Origin: Carnobacterium_A sp049673005
Lineage (GTDB): Bacteria > Bacillota > Bacilli > Lactobacillales > Carnobacteriaceae
DNA length: 33,453 nucleotides
Reading direction: 5' to 3'
Assembly (NCBI RefSeq): GCF_049673005.1
Contig: NZ_JBATXB010000068.1
Location: 1 to 33,453, forward strand
Of this stretch, positions 1-6,830 are shown piece by piece. The notes below the pieces were generated by a model, which worked only from the letters and a program-made list of their open reading frames with translations, was not told where the DNA came from and ran no database searches. A program made the position numbers and the translations under genes. Positions within the stretch are counted from its first letter, which is position 1. The number at the start of each line of letters is the position of its first letter.

Positions 1-1
1 T

Positions 2-52
2 AGGAATATTCTTCCAAAAGATGGGCCAGCAAGCGGCGTAGCCGTGCGGTAG
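2..52 (+). other. Possible C-terminal tail of a gene entering from the left edge
   Basis: One frame reads 16 codons from the window edge to a TAG stop, giving RNILPKDGPASGVAVR. The stretch is more GC-rich than its surroundings and uses GCC, GTG and CGG codons, which are uncommon in this window. I do not recognise the family. The tail could be chance, and only sequence to the left would show whether it belongs to a real gene. Confidence 0.25.
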
Positions 53-114
53 CTAATGAGTGTACAAAAATAAAACGTCTAAACTAGCATGGTGATAGAG
101 CGCTCGAGAAAAAC

Positions 115-171
115 TTGACACAAACTAACGAGAGATTTTTATTTAGTTAAGCTAGTGCAGTATGATATAAT
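115..171 (+). promoter_or_regulatory. Candidate promoter for the two small membrane-peptide genes
   Basis: A perfect TATAAT lies at 166-171, preceded at 17 nt by a weak TTAGTT. A perfect TTGACA lies at 115-120, but 17 nt downstream of it is only TTTATT (138-143). Either pairing could drive the two short genes that follow. The exact start point is uncertain. Confidence 0.4.
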
Positions 172-217
172 GATAAGAAGAAGTAATCGTGTTTTCTAAT
201 GAGAGGAGACTGAGGAA

Positions 218-319
218 ATGATTTTTATAGGCTATCTAATTGTTCTAGTAGCTTATAGTATTCCAACTATTTTTCTTACAGTAATCGGTTATTTTTCTTA
301 TAAAAAAAAGAAAAAGTAG
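218..319 (+). CDS. 33-residue single-span membrane peptide
   Basis: A 33-codon gene begins at ATG 218 after a purine-rich GAGGAGA site. The peptide is almost entirely hydrophobic (start MIFIGYLIVLVAYSIP) and ends in five lysines, so it should span the membrane once with a positively charged C-terminus, probably cytoplasmic. I do not recognise a family. Small hydrophobic peptides with Lys-rich tails include type I toxins and membrane-stress peptides, but no antisense RNA is evident, so that idea is only a possibility. It lies 68 nt upstream of a second small membrane gene, and the two probably share a transcript. Confidence 0.55.
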   Translation: MIFIGYLIVLVAYSIPTIFLTVIGYFSYKKKKK

Positions 320-387
320 CTAACTAGAAATGGCTTCTTTATTTAATTTAATGCTCTATCATTTTTTATTCATTAGGAGGAGATTTA

Positions 388-564
388 ATGGGTTGGGGAA
401 GATTGATATTATTGATAATGCTTATACCAACAGGTCTGTATTATTGGGCACTTGGTAAAAATGTTTCAGATGCAGAAAAGAAAAATAAAAGAGACATGAC
501 TTATGAATTGAATCCGTTTACAGGTGAAAAGATGACAGTTGATTCTGAGAAGAAAAAAAAGTAA
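388..564 (+). CDS. 58-residue membrane-anchored small protein
   Basis: The start at ATG 388 follows a strong AGGAGG at 375-380. The protein has one N-terminal hydrophobic segment (about residues 5-22, LILLIMLIPTGLYYWALG) and a charged tail containing ELNPFTGEKM and a closing run of lysines. It is probably an inner-face membrane peptide. I recognise no family and assign no function. It is followed at once by a rho-independent terminator, so it closes a two-gene transcript with the 33-residue peptide. Confidence 0.6.
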   Translation: MGWGRLILLIMLIPTGLYYWALGKNVSDAEKKNKRDMTYELNPFTGEKMTVDSEKKKK

Positions 565-575
565 GCTAATAAAAA

Positions 576-606
576 AGAGGTTAGGATTTAGTCTAACCTC
601 TTTTTA
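576..606. terminator. Rho-independent terminator, probably bidirectional
   Basis: A 9-bp stem AGAGGTTAG/CTAACCTCT (576-584 with 593-601) is flanked by A-runs on the left and TTTTT on the right. It separates the small-peptide genes from the convergent SulP gene and can serve both strands. Confidence 0.85.
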
Positions 607-646
607 CGTTTCTTACTCATCTTTGTGTAAACAAGTATGAATTAGT

Positions 647-2086
647 CTATTTTTTTTGATGCGATGATATTTTTTTAAAAAGATCATCACTTTGTTTATT
701 AGCATTTATAAGAGTAACATTTGAACCAGCTATTTTATTTTTACTGATTAACTTATCGATAGCTTCAACAGCTGTTGAATCCCAGAGAGTCATGGCACTA
801 ACGTCAATAACTAATTCACCTTCATGATTAAAATCATTCATGAAAAAGTCTGTAAATTTTTCAGCTGATGCAAAGTAAAGATGACCGTGAGCTTTGTAAT
901 GATAGTCATCGTTATCTCGACCTGGTTCTATACTGATGTGTGTCATTTTAAATGCTGCAAAAATAGCACTTATTAAAGTTCCAGCAACTACACCGTAAGC
1001 TAGATTATGCGTAATTAGTACAATAGCAATAGTTAAAATCATGACGAAACTTTCATTTTTAGGCATAATAGTTAAACGTTTAACTGATCTCCAGTCGATA
1101 GTTTCATAAGCCACGACAACCATTACAGCTGCTAAAGCAATAATGGGAATTTGAACGACGACACCATTGAATAAAACGACAGACATTAGCATGAAAAAAC
1201 CGGATAAGAATGTAGCTAAACGACCGATACCACCATAGTTGAGGTTAATAATTGTTTGACCAATCATTCCACAACCAGCAATTCCACCGAAGAAACCAGA
1301 AGCTACGTTACCTAATCCTTGGCTCAATGATTCGCGATTTTTATCACTCGGTGTTTCTGTTATTTCATCTACCAGTTGAGCAGTTAACAAGGATTCAACT
1401 AAACCAACAATAGCAACAGAGAGAGAAGTCGGGAAAATAATTTTTAGCGTTTCTAAGTTCATAGGAACTTTTGGAATTCCAAAACTCGGCAATGCACTAG
1501 AAATAGATCCAAGATCACCTAACAGTTGAACGTTTAAGTTTAATCCTAAAACTAAAGCCGTAATAATGACAATTGAAATGATAGGAGCGGGAATTTTTTT
1601 AGTTAGTTTAGGTGCTAAAAAAATGATAGCGACTCCTAGTATACCTAGCAGGATTAAAATTGATGAACCTTTAAAGTGATCTAATTGAGATAGAAACATC
1701 ATGATACCTAAGCCGTTCACAAACCCAAGCATAACCGGCTTTGGTATGAAACGCATCAGAACGCCTACTTTAAATAGTCCTAAGACTACTTGTATTAAAC
1801 CGGCTAAGATTGTTGCAGCAAAAAGATAGTTAACACCGTATTCGGCAACTAAATTAGCTAATACTAAAGCAACAGAACCAGCAGCTGCAGAAATTAAACC
1901 TGTCCTTCCTCCAAAAAAAGCAGCAACAGCTGTAATGAAGAAAGTTGCGTAAACACCAACAACAGGCTCTACACCTGCAACTAACATAAAACCAATAACT
2001 TCAGGGAATAATGCTAAACAAACAACAATTCCAGCTAAAATATCACCTTTAATATTACCAAACCACTCATTTTTATAATTTTGCAT
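647..2086 (-). CDS. SulP-family inorganic anion transporter with STAS domain
   Basis: This 479-residue integral membrane protein belongs to the SulP/SLC26 family, whose bacterial members import sulfate, bicarbonate or other anions. The N-terminal part has the family signature (DILAGIVVCLALFPEVIGF near residues 15-34) followed by a dozen or so hydrophobic segments. The C-terminal 90 residues form a cytoplasmic STAS domain whose key segment reads DVSAMTLWDSTAVEAI. At 479 residues it is shorter than many SulP proteins (about 550), owing to a compact STAS domain. The start is supported by AAGGAAGG a few bases upstream of the ATG. The substrate cannot be told from sequence. It is a single-gene unit, convergent with the small-peptide genes and divergent from the thi remnants. 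Confidence 0.9.
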   Translation of the reverse strand: MQNYKNEWFGNIKGDILAGIVVCLALFPEVIGFMLVAGVEPVVGVYATFFITAVAAFFGGRTGLISAAAGSVALVLANLVAEYGVNYLFAATILAGLIQVVLGLFKVGVLMRFIPKPVMLGFVNGLGIMMFLSQLDHFKGSSILILLGILGVAIIFLAPKLTKKIPAPIISIVIITALVLGLNLNVQLLGDLGSISSALPSFGIPKVPMNLETLKIIFPTSLSVAIVGLVESLLTAQLVDEITETPSDKNRESLSQGLGNVASGFFGGIAGCGMIGQTIINLNYGGIGRLATFLSGFFMLMSVVLFNGVVVQIPIIALAAVMVVVAYETIDWRSVKRLTIMPKNESFVMILTIAIVLITHNLAYGVVAGTLISAIFAAFKMTHISIEPGRDNDDYHYKAHGHLYFASAEKFTDFFMNDFNHEGELVIDVSAMTLWDSTAVEAIDKLISKNKIAGSNVTLINANKQSDDLFKKISSHQKK

Positions 2087-2297
2087 ATATACCTTCCTTC
2101 TTTTGTTTAAAAATATTTTCTATTTGAAATGTACCACGATTAATTATCTTAACATAGTAAGGATTAAAGATAAATGAAATAAAAAAATAGATTATCTTTG
2201 ATGTAATAATAAAAATTTACATATACTGAATACTTGGGAACTTACAAGTCAGATTTATTTTAACTAAGTAAAGAATAGAAATAAAAAGATTAATTTT

Positions 2298-3097
2298 TTG
2301 GAGGAACAAGAGAGGACTGATATAAATACGAATCTTAAAAATAAAAGGCCGCTAGTTCATTCGATTACCAATTATGTGACAGTAAATGATTGTGCCAATG
2401 TTATTCTTGCTGTTGGAGGCTCTCCTATTATGTCAGATTGTATCAAAGAGGTAGAGGAAATAACGTCTATTTGTGATGCTCTGTTTATTAATATAGGTAT
2501 TTTGAATGAAAGTGTAGTGGAATCGATGGTAAAGGCTGGGAAAGAGACCAATCAAATAAATAATCCGGTTGTACTAGATCCCGTGGGTATTGGAGCTTCT
2601 AAGTTTAGGAAAGAGACAGTTTCTAGGTTAGTAGATGAAATTACATTTTCTGTTATTTCTGGAAATGCTTCAGAAATTAAAACTCTCTATGAAGAAAGTG
2701 GAACAACTTTAGGTGTAAATGTTAATGAAGAGGATAAAATAGGAAAAACTAATTTAGCTGATATGATTCAAATGTGTCAAAATTTAAGTAAAACAACTGG
2801 GGGATAGATATCGTTGCTAGCACTGAGAAAGCAAATGTCATATATAGTGGGACACCCTTAATGTCCAAGATTTATGGAACCGGATGTATGTTAAGCACGA
2901 TTATAGGTGCGTACTGTGGCGCGAATAAAGATAATCTATTTGAGGCTACTACTTTGGCTGTTGCACATATGGGTCTGGCGGGTGAGATAGCTCTTGAAAA
3001 ATTAGCGCAAATCGAGGGAGGTATTGCTAGTTATAAACTGTTTTTAATAGATTCGCTATCAAAAATTAATTATCAAATATTGAAAGAAGGAATAAAA
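2298..3097 (+). pseudogene. thiM: Broken hydroxyethylthiazole kinase gene
   Basis: ThiM phosphorylates 4-methyl-5-(2-hydroxyethyl)thiazole in thiamine salvage. The N-terminal two-thirds is clear (PLVHSITNYVTVNDCAN, then VVLDPVGIGASKFR), but the frame hits a stop at 2805-2807. The sequence resumes one frame over as DIVASTEKANVIYSGTPLMS then KIYGTGCMLSTIIGA, the conserved C-terminal nucleotide-binding region. Roughly eight residues around the usual ITG segment appear to be missing, so the shift is best explained by a small deletion rather than one miscalled base. The apparent TTG start at 2298 has no ribosome site before it; GGAGG lies just after it at 2300-2304, so the original start codon may also be lost. 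No TPP riboswitch is visible upstream. The gene runs into thiE without a stop. Confidence 0.85.
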
Positions 3098-3726
3098 TTG
3101 AAAATAGAGAAAGAAACGCTACTTTTATATGCAGTGACGGATAGAAGTTGGATTGGAGTAAAAAAAATTGAAGAAGCGCTTAAGGCTAGAGTAACATTTC
3201 TTCAAGTTAGAGAAAAAAACTAGGTTTTGATGATTTTTTAAATCAAGCAATCAAAATAAAAATATTAACAGATAGGTATCGTATTCCTTTTGTGATAAAT
3301 GATAATATAGAGGTTGCTATAAAATATGATACAGGTGGAGTACATATTGGACAAGAGGATACGGATGCTAAAAAGGTAAGAAATCTTATAGGAGAAAATA
3401 AAATACTTGGAGTTTCTGCTAATACAGTTAAGACTGCAAAGAAGGCTGAAAAAGATGGATCAGATTATATAGGGGTTGGAGCTGTATTTAAGACGAAAAC
3501 GAAAAGAGACGCAACAATTGTTTCTATTGAAACGGTAAAAGTTATTTGTGATTCCGTCTCTATACCGGTAGTGGCGATAGGTGGAATAGATGAATCAACT
3601 ATTTTAAATCTAAAAAATAGTGGGATAGATGGGATCTGTTGTATATCTGCACTATTTGCTAAGAAAGATAATTATAAGGCAACAAAGAATCTATACTGCT
3701 TAGCTAAACAAGTAGTTAGTGGATAG
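3098..3726 (+). pseudogene. thiE: Frameshifted thiamine-phosphate synthase gene
   Basis: ThiE joins HMP pyrophosphate and thiazole phosphate to make thiamine phosphate. The coding sequence begins near TTG 3098 (preceded by AGAAGGA) and shows LYAVTDRSWIG, then VTFLQVREKN and a stop at 3221-3223. In another frame it resumes as GFDDFLNQAIKIK, then RIPFVINDNIEVAIKYDT, GGVHIGQEDTDA, YIGVGAVFKT and VVAIGGID, which are the standard TIM-barrel motifs. The break lies at a run of seven A (3213-3219), and one additional A would restore a single continuous frame. It is therefore a one-base deletion, either a true mutation or a homopolymer error. Because both neighbours are damaged too, real decay is more likely. 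Confidence 0.85.
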
Positions 3727-3731
3727 TCTAT

Positions 3732-3947
3732 AGAACAGCAAAAGAAATTTCAAAAAAAATAGGCTGTTACATCCTAATTAAAGGAGGACATCTCAAAGAT
3801 AGCGCAGATGATTTACTTTATTACGATAATCGTGCGATTTTGTTCGATGGTGAAAGAATAAATAATTCTAATAACCATGGCACAGTGTGTACCTTGTCTT
3901 CTGCAATTGCTTGTAACATACATTCTTATTTATTACTGTTCTTTTAA
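3732..3947 (+). pseudogene. thiD: 3' fragment of hydroxymethylpyrimidine kinase gene
   Basis: About 71 codons match the C-terminal third of ThiD, the HMP/HMP-phosphate kinase: AKEISKKIGCYILIKGGHL, then LLYYDNRAILFDGERI, then NNHGTVCTLSSAIACN. The usual THGTGCT motif reads NHGTVCT here, so a conserved Gly is changed. About 170 N-terminal codons are absent, because the thiE stop lies only 5 nt before the fragment. A deletion therefore removed the front of thiD. No start codon or ribosome site precedes it, and the 3' end runs into unrelated codons (IHSYLLLFF). It is not expected to be functional. Confidence 0.8.
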
Positions 3948-4025
3948 AATAACTTGTTGATATAATGAAATACTTATACTTATTATTGAAGTATGAATGT
4001 TCCAGCTCAGATCGGTTTAATTTAA

Positions 4026-4154
4026 CTTTGTTTAGATATCTTTTATTTTAAGGAAGAGGACGTATTTCTTTTTCAAAAAGAAATAATTCGATATAATGAA
4101 AAAAAGATTCTGGACTTAGTTAAAAATTTATTGATTTATGTAAACAAGAAATAA
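4026..4154 (+). pseudogene. Possible orphan C-terminal gene remnant
   Basis: A 42-codon open stretch without a start codon ends at TAA 4152-4154 and reads like a protein C-terminus: FYFKEEDVFLFQKEIIRYN, then EKKILDLVKNLLIYVNKK. Its amphipathic helical pattern is unlike random AT-rich sequence, but no family is recognised. It lies in the 280-nt gap after the thiD fragment, where I see no complete gene. An alternative reading is that the AT-rich inverted repeat at 4063-4085 creates this pattern by chance. Confidence 0.3.
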
Positions 4155-4227
4155 TCTTAATTATTAAATGAATAAGCAGATATATAAGTAAGGAAGAAAG
4201 ATACAAAAAGACAATAGGAGGAATATT

Positions 4228-4488
4228 ATGGCAGAAACTAAAGTTGAAATTGAGATGAAACCAGAATTAGAAGCGTTTATCGATGCTTACGGAGATAGTT
4301 TAGATATTTTGAATAAGATAATAGAAATGCAAAAAAATATTATGCAATTCAAAGAGAGTATGAGCACACAAGAGCATTTAGATTATATGAGTGTGGTTGA
4401 TAAAATGGGTGAAGTAAATAAAACTGTTGAAGAAAAATTAGAACAATTAGTTAAGGTAAATACAAGTATTAAGATGCAAGCTAAATAA
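4228..4488 (+). CDS. Small helical protein of unknown function
   Basis: This 86-residue protein starts at ATG 4228 behind a strong AGGAGG. It is rich in Glu, Lys, Met and Ile, contains no Cys or Trp, and appears almost wholly alpha-helical, with likely coiled-coil segments at about residues 20-45 and 50-80 (YGDSLDILNKIIEMQKNIMQ). There is no signal peptide or membrane segment, so it should be cytoplasmic. Size and composition recall small helical proteins such as the YlbF/YmcA group, but I see no diagnostic motif and do not assign it. It stands alone between decayed thi genes and the folate transporter. Confidence 0.65.
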   Translation: MAETKVEIEMKPELEAFIDAYGDSLDILNKIIEMQKNIMQFKESMSTQEHLDYMSVVDKMGEVNKTVEEKLEQLVKVNTSIKMQAK

Positions 4489-4544
4489 TTTAAGAATAAC
4501 TAGTAAGAGCTTTATTTTTAAGATTTATTTTTAGTGAGATTAGA

Positions 4545-4574
4545 TTGTCAGATTAACATAAATCGTGCTATAGT
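4545..4574 (+). promoter_or_regulatory. Promoter of the folT riboswitch transcript
   Basis: TTGTCA (4545-4550) and TATAGT (4569-4574) are separated by 18 nt. Transcription would start near 4581, about 36 nt before the riboswitch core. Confidence 0.6.
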
Positions 4575-4616
4575 TATCGATGGCAACAAGTCAAAGCAAC
4601 TTGTCAGTCAAATAAA

Positions 4617-4715
4617 CAGAGTAGGAAATGAAGCGTTAAGTGCTGTAGGGATGGGATGTTGCCCTCAGACGAAGAATTGCCTAGGCAATTTGCGGTTTTA
4701 TTTCTGCATTCGCTG
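4617..4715 (+). ncRNA. Tetrahydrofolate (THF) riboswitch
   Basis: The sequence carries the conserved landmarks of the folT-associated THF riboswitch in order: AGAGTAG (4618-4624), GCGTTAAGTG (4633-4642), GGGATGTTG (4653-4661), ACGAAG, GCGG and TGCATTCGCTG (4705-4715). CAG/CTG closes the outer helix. THF riboswitches bind reduced folates and repress folate transport or synthesis genes. No intrinsic terminator stands between the aptamer and folT, so control is probably at translation initiation (AAAAGGGG at 4740-4747). Its position just upstream of a folate transporter gene makes the call firm. Confidence 0.9.
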
Positions 4716-4757
4716 CATAGTTTTTATGTGTGGAGCTCTTAAAAGGGGATCTTCAAG

Positions 4758-5276
4758 ATGGGAAAGAATAAGTTTGATGCAAGAAGTATTTCAATTATTG
4801 GATTATTAATGGGATTGGATATTGTATTGACTAGGTTTGTGGCAATTGAAACGCCTATTGTCCGTATTGGTTTTGGTTTTTTACCAGTAGCTATTATCGC
4901 GATGCTTTATGGTCCGTGGATTGCGGGTGTTGCTGCTGCGATGACAGATTTCATGGGAATTATGTTGTTTCCAAAAGCTGCTTTATATTTCCCAGGTTTT
5001 ACGCTATCTGCTTTTTTAGGTGGAGTTATTTACGGTTTGATCCTATATAAGAAGCCCAAGACTCTTAAACGGGTTATTATCGCAGTTTTATTAACAACGG
5101 TACTTATTAACTTAGGGTTAAATACGTTATGGATAAAAATTATATTGGATAAAGCAATATACATTATTTTTCCAGCACGTGTAGTTCAAAATTTAGTCTT
5201 AGCGCCAATTAATTGCCTGTTATTATATGGAGTTCTTCAAAACAAAGCACTTCGTAAAGCAACGAGAATCGAATAA
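4758..5276 (+). CDS. folT: Folate ECF transporter substrate-binding (S) component FolT
   Basis: FolT is the membrane subunit that captures folate and docks on the shared energy-coupling module (EcfA, EcfA', EcfT), which is encoded elsewhere. The 172-residue protein has about six hydrophobic segments and family hallmarks such as IVRIGFGFLPVAIIAMLYGP and GFTLSAFLGGVIYGLILYK, plus a C-terminal NLVLAPINCLLLY. The start at ATG 4758 follows an AAGGGG site. Folate specificity is supported by the THF riboswitch immediately upstream. It is a monocistronic unit closed by a terminator at 5321-5351. Confidence 0.92.
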   Translation: MGKNKFDARSISIIGLLMGLDIVLTRFVAIETPIVRIGFGFLPVAIIAMLYGPWIAGVAAAMTDFMGIMLFPKAALYFPGFTLSAFLGGVIYGLILYKKPKTLKRVIIAVLLTTVLINLGLNTLWIKIILDKAIYIIFPARVVQNLVLAPINCLLLYGVLQNKALRKATRIE

Positions 5277-5320
5277 ACAGATTACGAAGCTATTCTTTAA
5301 CTGAATGGCAATAAGAGTAA

Positions 5321-5351
5321 AAGCTAGGATAATAATTATCTTAGCTTTTTT
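5321..5351 (+). terminator. Terminator of folT, target of the group IIC intron
   Basis: Stem AAGCTAgGATAAT/ATTATCtTAGCTT (5321-5347) is followed by TTTTTT. The group IIC intron relic begins two bases after the T-run, as expected for introns that target terminator hairpins. Confidence 0.85.
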
Positions 5352-5352
5352 A

Positions 5353-5761
5353 GTGCGCCCAGCATGAATGTAGTCTCTAGGGTGCGAGTGGCAAACCTCC
5401 GGTCTGAGGAACACGAACTTCATATAAGGCTAGGTACAATTGGATGAGTTTACTAAACAAAAAAAATCCTTTCTGCCAAAGGTTGTATAAGGAAAGAGGC
5501 GTATCGAATGTTGATGGAACGAATCGTATCACGGTAGAATCGGCTATCTGCCCTTAAACGGATAGAACGCAATAAAGGTTGTCACGGTGTAGATGAAATG
5601 CCTGTACAAAACCTACAATCGCCTATCGTACAACATAGGGATTCCATGAAAATGAAACTTCTAGAAGGAACTTATGAACCGCAACCAGTCCGCAGGGTCG
5701 AAATCCGGAAACCTGACGGTGGTGTGAGAGGTCGGGAGTTAATCGTTCCCTCTTACTCGAT
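5353..5761 (+). mobile_element. Internally deleted group IIC intron relic
   Basis: The segment begins GTGCGCCCAGCATGAATG and ends TTACTCGAT, the 5' and 3' ends expected of a bacterial class C group II intron. It includes domain I landmarks known from the Oceanobacillus iheyensis IIC intron (GGTCTGAGGAACACGAACTT, ATAAGGCTAGGTA, CCTTTCTGCCAAAG). Compared with that intron, a domain I block is missing after GGGTGCGAGT (about 5399). A second, large deletion joins the beginning of the reverse transcriptase gene to the 3' half of domain V. That junction lies at GACGGTGGTGTGAGAGG (5715-5731), where the intron protein gene and domain V share ACGGTG. The 5' half of domain V, which carries the catalytic triad, is gone, so it cannot self-splice. 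Class C introns insert next to terminators, as seen here after folT. Confidence 0.88.
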
Positions 5762-5768
5762 TATGTAA
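5508..5768 (+). pseudogene. N-terminal remnant of group II intron reverse transcriptase
   Basis: After a GGAAAGAGG site the frame reads MLMERIVSR, a TAG stop (5535-5537), then NRLSALKRIERNKGCHGVDE, then LLEGTYEPQPVRRVEIRKPD, matching the N-terminal domain (RT0/RT1) of group II intron maturases. About 73 codons survive of a protein usually over 400 residues long. After 5726 the frame crosses into the intron's own 3' structured end and stops at 5768. The in-frame stop and the missing catalytic YADD region mean no active enzyme. Confidence 0.88.
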
Positions 5769-5776
5769 GATTAGGA

Positions 5777-5805
5777 TTGACTCCTTTCATTTAAACAGTT
5801 AAGAT
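5777..5805 (+). promoter_or_regulatory. Promoter of the Nudix gene
   Basis: TTGACT (5777-5782) and TAAGAT (5800-5805) are spaced by 17 nt. The promoter starts about 15 nt beyond the intron 3' end, so the downstream gene is transcribed independently of folT. Confidence 0.65.
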
Positions 5806-5852
5806 AATGAGAATAAGATGAGGAAAAAATTTAGTATTCGGGAGGAATAGAT

Positions 5853-6320
5853 ATGATTGCTCATACTTTTGGTGAAAGACTAAAAACAGAACGCTATCAT
5901 ATACGAATTGGCGTATATGGTGTTTTATTAGATTCTAAAACAGATAAAATAATTGTTGTTTCACCACCAAATGGCTCATATTTATTACCTGGAGGCGAAA
6001 AAGAGCAAAAAGAATCGGATGAAGATACTCTTAAAAGAGAATCTATAGAGGAACTAGGCTTTGAGATACAAGTAGGTAGATATATAGGAGCTGGTGAAGA
6101 TTATTTTTATTCTACTCACCGTAAAAAGTACTACCACAATCCTGCTTATTTTTATGTTGTTGACTCTTGGAGCGAAATTGGTGAACCACTGGAAGACTTT
6201 AATAGGGTAGAATGGATGAGTATTCCAGAAGCCTTGAAGAAGTTGAAACGAGGAAGTCATCGTTGGGCAGTTGAACAATACCTAAAAGATAGACAAGAAA
6301 AAAACACTTTACCAAAATAA
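5853..6320 (+). CDS. Nudix hydrolase
   Basis: Nudix enzymes cleave nucleoside diphosphates linked to another moiety, with Mg2+ held by the Nudix box. Here the box is near residues 47-69: GGEKEQKESDEDTLKRESIE followed by ELGF, matching G-x5-E-x7-REUxEExGU except that Ser replaces the hydrophobic residue after RE. The length of 155 residues is typical. YLLPGG precedes the box, as in MutT-like members. The start has a GGGAGG site 9 nt upstream. The substrate cannot be predicted. The gene is monocistronic and convergent with ohr. Confidence 0.88.
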   Translation: MIAHTFGERLKTERYHIRIGVYGVLLDSKTDKIIVVSPPNGSYLLPGGEKEQKESDEDTLKRESIEELGFEIQVGRYIGAGEDYFYSTHRKKYYHNPAYFYVVDSWSEIGEPLEDFNRVEWMSIPEALKKLKRGSHRWAVEQYLKDRQEKNTLPK

Positions 6321-6335
6321 AGTTTAAAAAAAATA

Positions 6336-6373
6336 AACGGCAAAGCCGGATTTTAAAATCCGGCTTTGCCGTT
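6336..6373. terminator. Perfect 19-bp palindromic terminator between convergent genes
   Basis: Two 19-nt arms (AACGGCAAAGCCGGATTTT and its exact complement) form a palindrome with no spacer. On the minus strand it is followed by a run of seven T, making a strong terminator for ohr. On the plus strand the T-tract is missing, so the Nudix transcript may end less efficiently there. Confidence 0.8.
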
Positions 6374-6389
6374 CACGGTAGTTAGTTTT

Positions 6390-6830
6390 TTAAACTTCTT
6401 CTTTATAGTCTACAGCTTTTACAGTGACATCCATGTTGCCTTTGGTTGCTTTTGAATAAGGACAAAAAGCATGCGCTTTATCAGCCCAATTTTTTGTTTC
6501 TGTTAGGTCCATTCCTTCAATGGCAACTTCCATAGTAGCAGCTAGCTTAAATCCATTATCAGTAGGATCAGAAAGCAACTCAATTGTTGCAGTGACTTGT
6601 GACTTGCCACTACTATTTTCTTCTTTCATAATGTGCTCCAATGCTGAATTAAAGCAGGCACTGTATCCTAATGCAAAAAGTTGTTCAGGGTTACTTCCTT
6701 GCCCAGGACCTCCCATTTTTTTAGGTGTAGATACACGGACCGAAAAAGATTTATCTGGAAGATGACTTTCTCCATTTCTTCCTCCGGTATTAATAGCAGT
6801 AGTTTGGTACAGAACTTTTGACTCTGACAT
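6390..6830 (-). CDS. ohr: Organic hydroperoxide resistance protein (OsmC/Ohr family)
   Basis: Ohr is a cytosolic thiol peroxidase that reduces organic hydroperoxides. The 146-residue protein shows NPEQLFALGYSACFNSALEH with the peroxidatic Cys and, later, HAFCPYSKATKGN with the resolving Cys, which together define the Ohr subgroup. I start it at ATG 6830 (MSESKVLYQT) because AAAGGAG lies a suitable distance before it; the longer frame from 6869 adds 13 residues without homology. It is a single gene ending at the palindromic terminator and is divergent from the tautomerase gene. The promoter region contains a TACAATACAAGTATAC stretch (6860-6875) resembling OhrR operators, so OhrR control is possible but not shown. 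Confidence 0.92.
   Translation of the reverse strand: MSESKVLYQTTAINTGGRNGESHLPDKSFSVRVSTPKKMGGPGQGSNPEQLFALGYSACFNSALEHIMKEENSSGKSQVTATIELLSDPTDNGFKLAATMEVAIEGMDLTETKNWADKAHAFCPYSKATKGNMDVTVKAVDYKEEV

Noticed and set aside
2087..2297. TPP riboswitch expected upstream of thiM
   Set aside because: Searched by eye for CTGAGA and the second conserved segment; neither is present.
4063..4085. 11-nt inverted repeat TATTTCTTTTT/AAAAAGAAATA as a terminator
   Set aside because: It contains almost no G-C pairs and no following T-run, and it fits as well with the possible coding remnant there.
4534..4809. 91-codon open frame overlapping the folT leader
   Set aside because: It crosses the THF riboswitch and the folT start, has no ribosome site, and its sequence is dictated by the structured RNA.
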